The notes beneath the pieces are model-generated. The model was not told where the DNA came from and ran no database searches. It saw nothing but the letters and a program-made list of their open reading frames with translations. This document shows, piece after piece, positions 1 through 8,925 of a stretch of DNA of 64,000 nt. The stretch's first letter is position 1. Each line of letters begins with the position of its first letter. The stretch is taken from contig PLNW01000050.1 of assembly GCA_003142855.1 (NCBI GenBank), forward strand, positions 1-64,000. Reading direction: 5' to 3'. The position numbers and the translations under genes were made by a program. Source of the DNA: Myxococcales bacterium (lineage in GTDB: Bacteria; Myxococcota_A; Polyangia; Fen-1088).

Positions 1-560
1 CGGGGAGGCGCGGCGGTCACGATGATGGCGTCGAAGGGCGCGGCCTCGGGCCAGCCCAGATAGCCATCGCCCACGCGAGTCTTCACCTGCGCGTACCCGA
101 GTTGCGCAAGGATGTCGACCGCGCGGTCCCTCAGCGGAGCCAGGAGCTCGATCGAGCAGACATGCGCGCCAAGCTCGGCGAGCACTGCGGCCTGGTAGCC
201 CGAGCCGGTGCCGATCTCAAGCACGCGGCTGCCGCGTCCCACGGCCGCCAGCTCCGTCATGAGGGCCACGATGTAGGGCTGGCTGATGGTCTGGCCCATG
301 CCGATGGGCACCGGCCGATCGTCGTAGGCGAAGCGGCGCACGGCTTCGGGCATGAACTTGTGTCGCGGCACCCTGCGCATTGCCGAGAGCACGGCCGCGT
401 TCTTCACCCCGCGCCCTCCGATCTGCTCCCGCACCATCCTCTCGCGCGCCATTCGGGTGGTATCGCCCGCTGTCACGGTGGCGTATCCGCCGGAGTGGGA
501 GACCTCGGCCCGGCCATAGGGCGGCGCGACCGCGCAGGCGATCCAGATCAGCACGCTCAC
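1..560 (-). CDS. pcm: Exported protein-L-isoaspartate O-methyltransferase, 3'-truncated by window edge
   Basis: This SAM-dependent methyltransferase repairs L-isoaspartyl residues in damaged proteins. On the minus strand the frame shows family hallmarks: [10 protein letters not shown], then the motif-I region [20 protein letters not shown], then [20 protein letters not shown], where the window ends. A GTG at 558-560 adds a hydrophobic N-terminus ([16 protein letters not shown]) that looks like a signal peptide, which suggests a periplasmic enzyme. An internal ATG at 450-452 ([11 protein letters not shown]) would give a cytosolic form. The family assignment is firm. The start and the export are inferences. 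Confidence 0.85.
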   Translation of the reverse strand, partial: MSVLIWIACAVAPPYGRAEVSHSGGYATVTAGDTTRMARERMVREQIGGRGVKNAAVLSAMRRVPRHKFMPEAVRRFAYDDRPVPIGMGQTISQPYIVALMTELAAVGRGSRVLEIGTGSGYQAAVLAELGAHVCSIELLAPLRDRAVDILAQLGYAQVKTRVGDGYLGWPEAAPFDAIIVTAAPP

Positions 561-1086
561 GGCCCGCCTGGCCCCGCGCAGGAAAAACCCAGCGTGGCCT
601 GGATCGGTGCTGGCTCCTGCGGACTCGCGCGCCCCGCACCCTCGCGACCGCAGTTCCTTGGTGGATCTCGGGATCGCGAAACTGCACCTCATCGGTGTCC
701 ACCTCCCATCCCGATACTGTGAAACCACGCCATACTGGTATCCACGTTGTTGATGGCCAGAACGCCGCCAGCCAACCTTCTGGACTTGCGGGGAACACAC
801 AATCTTCAAGATAGGACTGTCGCGTCAGGAACAAACGCGTGGAATTACAATTGGTTACGTATATGGTCATGTAACTGCTGTACATCATTCAACAATCTGT
901 CCACTCTTGCTGGGCGCCCTTGCCGCTACCATGTTGTCGTCGTTGATCTAATGAGTGGAGCCAGCTGCCGCTCCGCCGGGCGCCCCCGCAGTCTCGGGTC
1001 GAACCAGCAAGGGGTCAGGGGCGACCTGGCGGCGAGGGCCGCCACTAACGGCTTCGGTTACTCGTCATCACTGTCGGGCTCCCTGG
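561..1086. other. Gene-free stretch between pcm and the ParB-like gene
   Basis: No reading frame here looks like a protein. The part around 835-935 is clearly more AT-rich than its surroundings and may hold promoter or attachment sequences. I compared this stretch with the tRNA-Gly 3' end at 10077-10148 for a left attachment repeat and saw no convincing copy. Confidence 0.5.
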
Positions 1087-2838
1087 CTACTTGTCTTCTT
1101 TCTTTCCACTGGACGGTTCGCCAGCATCGTCAGCATTGGCGGGATCGGGCATCTTGGGCTCGTCCTTCCGCCGCCTGGACTTGTACGGGCGTTGTTTCAT
1201 GGCCGGGTCGTAGATGCCGGGGATTACCTCCTTTGCGCCCATGCAGACGTCCACGATGACTAGGTACTTGGCCCTGGTTTCTTCATCGAGATGCGGCGCC
1301 ACCTCGATGGCAAACCGCACCCCGTGCATTCGCTTGAGGCCGTAGTTCGTGGCCGTCATCAGTGGCGAGTTCTTGATCCGCTCGCGGGGAGACGGCATGT
1401 ATTGCTTCGTGCCCTTGCGGCGTTGCGCGGTGAAGATGTGGAACTGCTCGATGGCTTCCACCGGAGACAACGCCGTCCACTCGGCGAGGAGCTCGACAGG
1501 AATGGGAGCCCCGGCTTGCCACTGCTCGATGATCACGGCGGGTAGCTTGTCGATGCAGCGCAACAGTTTCCTGACGTAGGGCTCTGATAATGCGGCCCGC
1601 TCGGCAAAGTCCAGGACGCTCACACGGTGCTCGTCCCGCATGACTCTCGCAGCGTTGGCTATTTCGTATGTCGACAGATTGGAGCGGGCCGTGTTTTCGA
1701 TGATGTTCATCCAACGCTCTTCGACCACCGGGGTGTCCTTGGGAAGAACTATCGCCGGAATCTCTTTCCAACCGAGGTCACGTGCGGCTGTGGTTCGCCG
1801 GAAACCCTTTCGAAGAAAGAACTCACCTCTGTCTCCCGGCGCCTCGACGACGGCGATGGGGTCATTGAGCCCCTCGCATGCCATGCTCGCGGCCAGCTCT
1901 CGCAGTTTTTCCTTATCGAGCGTGAGACGGCAATTCTGGAAATTTGGATCGTCGATGATCTTGTCGAGCTTGATCGACTCGACCCTACCGATCAGTGCCG
2001 CCGATCGGGCTTCGCCCTGCGGGCCGTGTCGGGCCACCTCCCGCTGGTGTCGCTTCCCGTTGAGCCGCTTGTGCATGTCGTTGTAAACTCGATCCAACTT
2101 GTATTGAAGAGTTTGGCGTTGTTGTTTCGCGCTGCCATCAGACTTTCCGACGGGCGCCGGTCCTGTCTCGAGCGGCCCCAACGGCGGGATAGGAGCGGGC
2201 TGCGCGGGACCTGTGCCGGATACGTCAGATGTCTCTGGCGGGAACTTCAACCCCAGAATTTCCAGCACATTTTCCACCTCACGTTGGCTCACCTCATCTG
2301 TCGTGCGGAACTCGGTCTCGGCGGGATCACGAGCATCGCCGTGTGCGCCTCTCCCCGGGCGATCGCTCGTCGGCTGAGCTTCGCTCTCTGGGTCTGCTTG
2401 GGGCCGATGATGGCCATCAGGGCCGGGACTGGCCACCTCCGGCTGGCCCCGCAGTACGGGCAACTGTTGGTGGAGCCGGGCACGAGCGGCATCGATCTTG
2501 GCCTGATTGCCCCGGATCAGCTCCTGCGCGCGGCGAGCGATACCGCTAGAGAGCGGCGATTCCTCATCACCCGATAGCTCGGCCGGCGCAAGGGTCGCTG
2601 GCGGCGCCGGGGTCTCTTTTCTCAGTAAGGCACGCGCTTGCGCCAGGTAGTCCCCGTCCCGAAGCTTGCGACGGTTTTCGATCTCGCCCAGGCTCAACTC
2701 ATTTTCCGCACCCGATTCGGCTTCAGCAGGCCTGGGAGCATCCTCTTCTGGCCGATCATTTGCAGATCGATCTTCGTGCTCGGCATCCGGCTGGGACTGA
2801 TGAAGTGGACCATTCTCATCTTTGAATTGCTGCGACAT
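1087..2838 (-). CDS. ParB/KorB-like partition or regulatory protein with long acidic N-terminus
   Basis: This is a 583-residue protein. The first ~250 residues are polar, acidic and Pro-rich and probably disordered. A ParB-like N-terminal domain follows: the box normally GERRxRA reads as RKGFRRTTAARDLG, followed by the ENxxR-like NIIENTARSNLSTYEIANAARV. A helix-turn-helix region (VLDFAERAALSEPYVRKLL) comes next. The ATG at 2838 is chosen because GGAGAA lies about 7 nt upstream. An in-frame extension to 2916 lacks such a site. It sits with a phage-type ATPase and an integrase, so it is more likely element-encoded than the chromosomal ParB. No ParA partner is visible. The target DNA is unknown. 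Confidence 0.75.
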   Translation of the reverse strand: MSQQFKDENGPLHQSQPDAEHEDRSANDRPEEDAPRPAEAESGAENELSLGEIENRRKLRDGDYLAQARALLRKETPAPPATLAPAELSGDEESPLSSGIARRAQELIRGNQAKIDAARARLHQQLPVLRGQPEVASPGPDGHHRPQADPESEAQPTSDRPGRGAHGDARDPAETEFRTTDEVSQREVENVLEILGLKFPPETSDVSGTGPAQPAPIPPLGPLETGPAPVGKSDGSAKQQRQTLQYKLDRVYNDMHKRLNGKRHQREVARHGPQGEARSAALIGRVESIKLDKIIDDPNFQNCRLTLDKEKLRELAASMACEGLNDPIAVVEAPGDRGEFFLRKGFRRTTAARDLGWKEIPAIVLPKDTPVVEERWMNIIENTARSNLSTYEIANAARVMRDEHRVSVLDFAERAALSEPYVRKLLRCIDKLPAVIIEQWQAGAPIPVELLAEWTALSPVEAIEQFHIFTAQRRKGTKQYMPSPRERIKNSPLMTATNYGLKRMHGVRFAIEVAPHLDEETRAKYLVIVDVCMGAKEVIPGIYDPAMKQRPYKSRRRKDEPKMPDPANADDAGEPSSGKKEDK

Positions 2839-3139
2839 GATGTTTCTCCTGCTTGTTGTGGATGACTTCTGCAGTTCGTTGTGGATATCCCTTCTTTCGG
2901 AAATGCCTGGTCTCAACTTTCCCGCGGGCCGCTGCCCCGAGCTTCTCGACGATCACATCAGCGATGCCCCGGGCGCGCGTAGCCGCGATGGCCTCCAAGG
3001 CCGTGATGGCGAGATACCTCCCGACTCCGGACGATGACGTCGGACGTTGTGTCGATGCGCCATGACCATCGTCCGACGAAACCCCTAGGGGTTGGGGCCC
3101 GTCGGACGATTCGGACGGTCGTCCCGGCCGATTCCCCAA
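2816..3139 (-). CDS. Possible small protein overlapping the ParB-like start
   Basis: A 107-codon frame with a TTG start runs into the ParB-like gene and overlaps its start by 23 nt. The second half (ALEAIAATRARGIADVIVEK) reads like a real amphipathic protein. The first third is low-complexity and encoded by the 9-nt repeats. I do not recognise it. The alternative is a leader region with no product. The overlap would allow translational coupling if it is real. Confidence 0.3.
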   Translation of the reverse strand: MGNRPGRPSESSDGPQPLGVSSDDGHGASTQRPTSSSGVGRYLAITALEAIAATRARGIADVIVEKLGAAARGKVETRHFRKKGYPQRTAEVIHNKQEKHHVAAIQR

Positions 3140-3350
3140 TGTTCTTCGAGCCGGCCATCTTGCAAAGCTGCCTCGTAGCTCCGCAGCTCCAATCTCGGAG
3201 CCAGGGTCCCCTCATGTCTCCACTTCCTCAACGAAAGTCCCGGCAACATCGTCCGAACCGTCCGGATCGTCCGACGCCTCGACTTCCTTGGTCCTGTTGT
3301 CGGCCGATCCGGCCGGACCATCCCCGGTAGTGGCACGCCCATCGTCCGAG
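3035..3350. repeat. Degenerate 9-nt repeats with core CGTCCGA/TCGGACG
   Basis: Short clusters repeat with 9-nt spacing: around 3033, 3070, 3110-3122 and 3250-3280 (ATCGTCCGA, ACCGTCCGG, ATCGTCCGA in tandem), with another near 3340. They straddle the 3' end of the ATPase frame and the leader of the ParB-like gene. A ParB-family binding region is one reading. Coding low-complexity is the other. Confidence 0.5.
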
Positions 3351-4829
3351 GCCACCTGCGGGCATTCCCCGCCGGTTTTCGGTGGATCAGCCGAGGCCTC
3401 CAGCGCGGGTGGCGGTGCCATCGACATGGCGATTACCCGCTGCCTGTCGTGCCCAGCGGCGCGGGAGAACTCGATCCGAATCCCTGCCTTCCGCATATTT
3501 GGCGCGACCCGACGAAGCGCTCCTGCCATGGCACGAGCAGTTTGTGGCCACCCTTTACCTCGTCTCGCCCAGTCGTCAGCCCTTCCGTCCACGGCCCGTA
3601 GGAGGTCCTTCGCCGTCCCGGACCATTCGCCCCGCTCGCCAACCAACGCTATGACCAATGTGGCTAGCTGCGACGACTCCAGCGCGGTCTCGTTGCCGTC
3701 GGCGCGGTTGCGTTGGTATGCCGCCATGACCGCACCCGTGGGCAGGCCGAGCCCGGCCTCGGCGGCGGTCGCCCAGATCGCAAAATCCGCCATTCTCGGG
3801 AGCAGGGGCAAGCGCACATCGCGATGGGCGCGCAGTGCATGTGCGACGGCATCCAGCAGTGCACCGAAAATCCGCCCGGCCGATGCATTTACCGCCTTCC
3901 GAATTTCCGATTCTGTTTTTCGTCCCGCCTCCGGTATTGGTTGCAACTCGACACTAATGCAACGGTCGATCAGATCTCCCCGCGTGGCGATTTCCTCGAT
4001 GGCCGTGAGGATCACTGGGCGTGGCAAATCCGCCCCCAGTCGATAGCCGGCAAAGCGCGTCGGACAACCAGGGTTCAATGTGAGAAAGGTTGTCGAGCGC
4101 GATGATCCACCCGTTGGCGGCTGCAATCGCCAGGTCGCGTGTGTCGCGCGGTTCGGCCCGCAGGTCGGCCTTGTTGGGGTCGACGAACTTGCGGAGGATC
4201 CGGACCAGCATGGACTTGGCCGTGCCCTGCTCGCCATGCACCAACAAGATCGGATAGGGACCAGTCGGCCGCAGCGCCGCCACCAACCAGGCCAGGACAA
4301 GCGTCCAATCACCATCGTCAGTGAGGTTCAGGAGCTGCCTCAGGGCGAGCAGGTTGCCCCCGTGCTCCGGCACCGGCAACGCCAGCATTCCTTGAGCACG
4401 AATAAAACGAACAGGCGAGTCATCCACAACGCGGAAGGTGCCGACGCTCGCCGAGATCTCAACCACTCTCCACTTCTCGTCGCACAGGTCCACGTAGATG
4501 AGATCGACGCCATCACCAGCGACACGAGCGTGAACCTCCTGCTGCGCACCCTTGTATAGCGCCTGAGCCTCCAGCGTTGCCTGCGCCTCCGCAATCGCAC
4601 TCGATTTCGCGGCCTCCTGTGTCGCGCAGTAGTACAGCCGTTGCAGATGCCTCCGAAACCGTCGGCACGCCGTTGGCCATGTTTCCCGATGGTCCTCCAC
4701 AGGGAAAGTGGCGAAGGTTTCACCCTCGCCGTTGTGGAAGAGTGCGGCCTGGTCGTCTGTTGCGAACAAATCGGCAATTGCCGTGGCCTGGCTCATCCTG
4801 CCCTCCGCGCCTTCGCCGTCATTGGCCAA
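3212..4829 (-). pseudogene. Phage/plasmid-type P-loop ATPase, frame-broken
   Basis: Two overlapping minus-strand frames carry one protein. The first (start 4829) has an N-terminal domain, a Walker A (LLVHGEQGTAKSML), a Walker B-like segment (GWIIALDNLSHI) and the conserved LCRLSTGGGFAT, and then turns to nonsense at about 4021. The second picks up immediately with RPVILTAIEEIATRGDLIDR and continues to a stop at 3212. In relatives as I recall them, about 14 residues normally lie between these two motifs. This looks like an internal deletion that also changed the frame, not a simple one-base slip. The family resembles SF3-like helicase/primase ATPases of mobile elements. An assembly error remains possible. 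Confidence 0.65.
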
Positions 4830-5051
4830 TTTTGTTGTACAATCAATTCCCTAGTACGGACAGGTATCGGCAGGCCGACGCGGGTCTTGGCTGCTGTCTT
4901 CGTTCGGGGTCTTCGGGATGTCATTGCGATACTAGTTTGGCCCCGGTGCTCCTATGGAGCATGTGGGGGGAAAAGTCTTGCTAGTCGCCCCATGCGCGGC
5001 CTGCCAATCCCAGTGGTGGCCTGCCACTTCCAGTGGTGGGAGAATGTGCCC

Positions 5052-6230
5052 ATGCCAAAGGTCCGCACCAGCGTTCGCCGACTGCGAAGCAGTAGAACTC
5101 ACAAGTCCAAGAGGCCACGCAAGGCTCTGCGGGCAGCACCGCCTATTGTGGGCCGCAATGTTCCTGAACGAAGTGCTCCTGTCGAGAAGACTCCAGCGCT
5201 CGCCAGCGACACCGCCACCGCGACCGCAGTGATCGCGCTCGCGGGTTCACCCACGACACGCGCTTCGCTGGCTGCCGCAGTGAAGGAACGCTTTGGTTTC
5301 TCGATCGACGGTCTTTGGGCTTGGCTTGAGCGGAAGGAGTATCTTTCGCCAACGCTGCCTGATGACTGGGATCCTATTCAGGGTGCCGGGGGCGTGTACG
5401 CGCACTGGCTCGACTCGGGCCACAAGATCCTGCCGACTCCGACCATCGATGTGCCAAAGAGACGACTCGGCTCTCCCAACAAGGCGCGGGCAAAGGCTAG
5501 AAGGGCGCGACGCAAGCGGGCTTGTCGGCTCTGCGGGATTGCATCCGTGCTGTGGCGCTGCTGGTTGGCGACCCGACCCAGGCACCTGGGCTACGTCGAG
5601 CAGTACGAGAGCACTCTGGCGGAGCTTGGGAGGAGCGTGGCCAAGACTGCCGAAACGTACGTGAACGCCACCAAGGCGTTCATTGCCGCTCACGATGCCC
5701 GGCTGCGGGAGCTGGGGGACGAGCGGATTGGCATGATCGAAAAGGTGGAACAGGCAGACAGGGCCAACCGCAGTGACACGAAGAAGCAGCTTCGTGACCA
5801 GTATGACCACCAGTTGCTGCGCGACGGGCTTGCGCCGATCAAGAGGCTCGGCATTCACAAACGCTTAAGTGCCGTACTGCGGAGTATTGTGGCGCGACTG
5901 GACATCCTTCGACAGATCACAGTCGGATTTTCGAGGAATGATTTGGGCCAACCGCAGCGCTGGGCTGGTTCGGGACGCCAGCTGGATCTGATGACTGCCG
6001 TCTGGAAGACGCTTTGGGATCAGGGTTTCACATGTCGGGAGATCGGCGAGAACCTAGCTTGCCCGGGCGGCAAAGTAATCGACTACGCCCGTCTCGTAAA
6101 CGATCGGATTCACCCACGCTTTCATCCTCCGAAGCAGCCCCGATCTGGCGATGTTGAATCGGACGAGTCCGCCACTTTCGCAGTCAAATCGGATGCGGAC
6201 TTGACTGATAGTGCGTCGCGGGTGGGGTGA
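5052..6230 (+). CDS. Hypothetical protein of the integrated element
   Basis: This 392-residue protein is not recognised. The start at 5052 (MPKVRTSVRRL) follows GGGAGA about 9 nt upstream. The frame is open further upstream, but only opposite the start of the ATPase gene. The N-terminus is basic, and the centre is rich in charged helices (KVEQADRANRSDTKKQLRDQ). A C-terminal segment (LWDQGFTCREIGENLACP) resembles a helix-turn-helix. Between about 5516 and 5590 the frame gives an odd Arg/Trp/Cys-rich stretch while the neighbouring register gives LSALRDCIRAVALLVGDPTQ. Two compensating indels may have occurred there. Confidence 0.6.
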   Translation: MPKVRTSVRRLRSSRTHKSKRPRKALRAAPPIVGRNVPERSAPVEKTPALASDTATATAVIALAGSPTTRASLAAAVKERFGFSIDGLWAWLERKEYLSPTLPDDWDPIQGAGGVYAHWLDSGHKILPTPTIDVPKRRLGSPNKARAKARRARRKRACRLCGIASVLWRCWLATRPRHLGYVEQYESTLAELGRSVAKTAETYVNATKAFIAAHDARLRELGDERIGMIEKVEQADRANRSDTKKQLRDQYDHQLLRDGLAPIKRLGIHKRLSAVLRSIVARLDILRQITVGFSRNDLGQPQRWAGSGRQLDLMTAVWKTLWDQGFTCREIGENLACPGGKVIDYARLVNDRIHPRFHPPKQPRSGDVESDESATFAVKSDADLTDSASRVG

Positions 6231-6461
6231 ACCGAAACTGACTTCTCCCCCAATAGCGCAGTCGGCGACTATCGGCTTGAATTGCATGCGTAATGAGATC
6301 GCTGCCTCAAGCTGTTCGCCTCGACGGCGTCGACATAGCTGACGTCCGGGCGAGCTGCGACCAGGTGGATCGCTGTTGGCTGGCGGTGGGGCGTCCGCGC
6401 CGTCAGCCACCACTCCGGTCCGGCGAGGCCGATCTCGTGGACGCGCGGTGGGGGCCAGGCC

Positions 6462-7454
6462 ATGGCTGATGGCCACCTCTCGGTGACGTTGGTTGCACAA
6501 CGCACCGGCTACAGCCCGTATCTCATCCGCAGGTGGTGCGAAACAGGCAAGCTGACCGCGATCAGAACTCCTGGGCGGCAGTGGCGGATACTCGCGTCTG
6601 CCGCGTTCGCTACGTTGGGCAGGTTGACCCCCACGGATCCCGTTGCGCAGCCCGCTCCCGCTGCGGGGTCGCCGCCGTTGCCTGCTCCCTCCGCTGCCGG
6701 GCAGGATGCTGGCGTCATGCCTCCCAACGACAACCTGCATGGCGGATCTGACTCGTGCGGACGTGAAATCACGAGTAATAACGAGCACTTGCCATGTGAC
6801 TCAGAACGAGCGACGGTGGATTCTAATGATCACGGCAATGCACCGCAGGCAATGTCTGGGCTTTCGCCATCCGACCGGCTGGACGCGGCAGCGATGGCGG
6901 CCCACCTGGGCGGCAAGCTGGCACCTGGAACCCTGGTGCGATGGGCACGCAAGCGTCGCATCCCTGCCTTCAAGGCCGGCCGCACCTGGCTGTTCGTCGC
7001 CGCGGACGTTGTCGCGGCCCTGGCCCAGGGCTATCCACCTGCAAGGGAAGTAGGAGATTCCAGTGATGTCGATCCAGGAGGTGAGCCCCGGCAGATTCGT
7101 GGTGCAAAAGTTCGCGGCCGATCCGCTCGGCGGCGCACCACGAAGGTGGTGCAAGCGAGCGCGGGGCCGAGCGGCGGCGGAGCAGCAGGAAAAGACGTTC
7201 GAGGCCGAGGCCAACGAGTGGACGGCGAGGCAGCGACTGATAGGCCAGGCACAGGCAAAGGGGGTCGCGCTGGCTTTGCCCTCGATGCCGACCAGCGCGA
7301 CCGGCTTTGCAGACTTCTTGGAAAAGGTCTACTTGCCGTGGACACGAACGAAGCTCGACCCACAGACCATGCGGGCGCGGGCGCCATCGATCATGATCCT
7401 GGCGCAGGACCTGGGCAACACGCCGCTACACCAAATCGAAAACCAGGTCGATGA
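6462..7454 (+). CDS. Tandem helix-turn-helix (excisionase-like) protein, reading into the integrase gene
   Basis: Two MerR/excisionase-type DNA-binding modules lie in one frame. The first is at the N-terminus (LVAQRTGYSPYLIRRWCETG). The second, near residues 150-190, has the core LVRWARKRRIPAFKAGRTWL. A polar linker joins them. The last ~130 codons overlap the integrase gene in another register and look like shadow sequence. A TAG in the adjacent register at 7051-7053, just before the integrase ribosome site, may mark the ancestral stop. It is probably the recombination directionality factor or regulator of the integrase immediately downstream. Confidence 0.6.
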   Translation: MADGHLSVTLVAQRTGYSPYLIRRWCETGKLTAIRTPGRQWRILASAAFATLGRLTPTDPVAQPAPAAGSPPLPAPSAAGQDAGVMPPNDNLHGGSDSCGREITSNNEHLPCDSERATVDSNDHGNAPQAMSGLSPSDRLDAAAMAAHLGGKLAPGTLVRWARKRRIPAFKAGRTWLFVAADVVAALAQGYPPAREVGDSSDVDPGGEPRQIRGAKVRGRSARRRTTKVVQASAGPSGGGAAGKDVRGRGQRVDGEAATDRPGTGKGGRAGFALDADQRDRLCRLLGKGLLAVDTNEARPTDHAGAGAIDHDPGAGPGQHAATPNRKPGR

Positions 7455-8355
7455 ACTGGTCGCCAGGTGGCGCGCCGAGGGCTGCCGGTACTCGGCCGCC
7501 ATCGACCGTCTTGGCCGCCCGCTGAACCGCAAGCCGCGTCCGATCAGCGACGCCGGCATCAATGAACGCCTCAAGATCCTGCGCGCGATTCTTGGACACG
7601 CACATATGCAGGCCAAGGTTCTCGCCACTCGTCCGAGAATTCAGCTTCTCAAGAACAAGCGCGCCAATCCCGGCGCAGCCGAGCCGACTCGCTACTTCGC
7701 GCCTGAAGAGCGGGTTCGCTTCCATCGCTACGCCCGGACCGATGTGCGCGACGTGTTTGAAGTCGGACGCATGCTGGGCACCCGGCCGGGTGAACTGTTC
7801 CACCTCAGGGTCGGTTCCGTGGACTTCAAACAAAAGAAGATCTGGGTGCAAGCTACGCCGTGCCCACTGTGCCCAGGCAACACGTGGACACCAAAGACGG
7901 GCTGCTTTCGCGGCATCGACATCTGTCCCGACTTGATGCCCATCCTGCGCCGGCTGACCAAGGGCAAACCCGACGATGCGCTCTTGATCGAGAACACCCA
8001 CGGTGCGCCCTACTCACGCCTGGTGGGCAGCGGCGGCCAGTTCACCAAGACACTCCGGCGCGCCGGCCTCGACCGCAAGGGGCTGTCGATGTACAGCTTG
8101 CGCCACACCTTCGCCGCTGATCTGATCACTGCTGGCAGACCAATCCGGGAAGTGGCCGCCCTCCTGGGCAACACGCCCCGGACCTGCGAGTTGCACTACG
8201 CGCACCTCATGCCGGGAAGGACGGCTGAGGCGGTGAAGGCGCTCAAGGCGATCGAGCCCTGGCCCACGGCAAAGCCGGTGATGATTGCTGACAACGCCAA
8301 GCACGCCGAGAACACGGCGGCGACCAAGGCGCCGAAGACCATCAAGGCGGCGTAG
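7066..8355 (+). CDS. int: Tyrosine recombinase (phage-type integrase)
   Basis: This integrase of about 429 residues mediates site-specific integration and excision. The C-terminal catalytic residues are visible: Arg I in MLGTRPGELFHLRVGS, then YSLRHTFAADLITAG (Arg II plus His), then LLGNTPRTCELHYAHLMP with the nucleophile Tyr. The residue usually His before Arg II is Tyr, a common variant. Between Arg I and Arg II lies a four-cysteine segment (C-x2-C-x10-C-x6-C, encoded about 7857-7926) that could bind zinc. The ATG at 7066 follows AGGAGA; a GTG lies just before it. The tRNA-Gly gene 1.7 kb downstream is the likely attachment target. Confidence 0.88.
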   Translation: MSIQEVSPGRFVVQKFAADPLGGAPRRWCKRARGRAAAEQQEKTFEAEANEWTARQRLIGQAQAKGVALALPSMPTSATGFADFLEKVYLPWTRTKLDPQTMRARAPSIMILAQDLGNTPLHQIENQVDELVARWRAEGCRYSAAIDRLGRPLNRKPRPISDAGINERLKILRAILGHAHMQAKVLATRPRIQLLKNKRANPGAAEPTRYFAPEERVRFHRYARTDVRDVFEVGRMLGTRPGELFHLRVGSVDFKQKKIWVQATPCPLCPGNTWTPKTGCFRGIDICPDLMPILRRLTKGKPDDALLIENTHGAPYSRLVGSGGQFTKTLRRAGLDRKGLSMYSLRHTFAADLITAGRPIREVAALLGNTPRTCELHYAHLMPGRTAEAVKALKAIEPWPTAKPVMIADNAKHAENTAATKAPKTIKAA

Positions 8356-8385
8356 TCCCCCACGGCCACCAACAAGGAACCCTCG

Positions 8386-8883
8386 ATGACATCGGAACGC
8401 TACCGCGAATCAAGGAACATGCCTCGCCCACTTCCTTCAAGAGCGACCAAGGGCGCCCGGCCTTGTAGGTCCAACTCCTTCTACGAGGCCAGCCGCCCCA
8501 CGGAGGGCGTCGAGGGTCACCCTGTCGATGTTGTCATCGATCGCTTGCCAAAGGTGGCGAGCCTCTGTCGCAGACTGCTGCGCTTGGCGAAAAGATGGCA
8601 GTGCGAGGTCAGCGACGCGCAGGCCTTCATCGCATACGAAGATCTCCGGCTGGAATATTTGAGGTTGCGCGAGCAGGGCTACTTCGACGCTGGATACCAC
8701 TATGGCCTTCTCGCTGGGAGGGCAGAATCCCACGCCGCCAGCGCGGCGGACAATCCTGCTGTTCGCGCCTTCGCTCACCAAATTGGCTTGGCTGCCGCCG
8801 TGGCCAAGATCCCACAACCCCGGATCGCGGCGGCGCTGATGGAGATCGCGCGGGCCGTGGTGCTTGGCCTGCCGCTGCGATGA
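8386..8883 (+). CDS. Hypothetical protein downstream of integrase
   Basis: This 165-residue protein lies 30 nt after the integrase, probably in the same transcript. AAGGAA precedes the ATG. It is predicted largely helical: residues 50-110 are charged (LCRRLLRLAKRWQCEVSDAQ) and the C-terminal half is Ala-rich. There are no membrane segments or signal peptide. I do not recognise it. Confidence 0.6.
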   Translation: MTSERYRESRNMPRPLPSRATKGARPCRSNSFYEASRPTEGVEGHPVDVVIDRLPKVASLCRRLLRLAKRWQCEVSDAQAFIAYEDLRLEYLRLREQGYFDAGYHYGLLAGRAESHAASAADNPAVRAFAHQIGLAAAVAKIPQPRIAAALMEIARAVVLGLPLR

Positions 8884-8925
8884 CAGCCGATGCTGCTTTC
8901 CCGGTGTGCCCGGCTGGTTCAACGG

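Noticed and set aside
217-888. Minus-strand frame with ATG at 888 over the pcm region
   Set aside because: The methyltransferase motifs lie in a different register; this frame reads as Arg/Gly/Ala nonsense.
600-3000. Search for a left attachment copy of the tRNA-Gly 3' end
   Set aside because: Only weak partial similarities (for example GGACTTGCGGGG near 783) were seen, far below what an attachment duplicate would show.
3212-4315. Treating the second ATPase frame as an independent gene starting at 4315
   Set aside because: The codons from 4315 to about 4026 are out-of-register ATPase sequence; the real domain begins at RPVILTAIE, so it is the 3' half of a broken gene.
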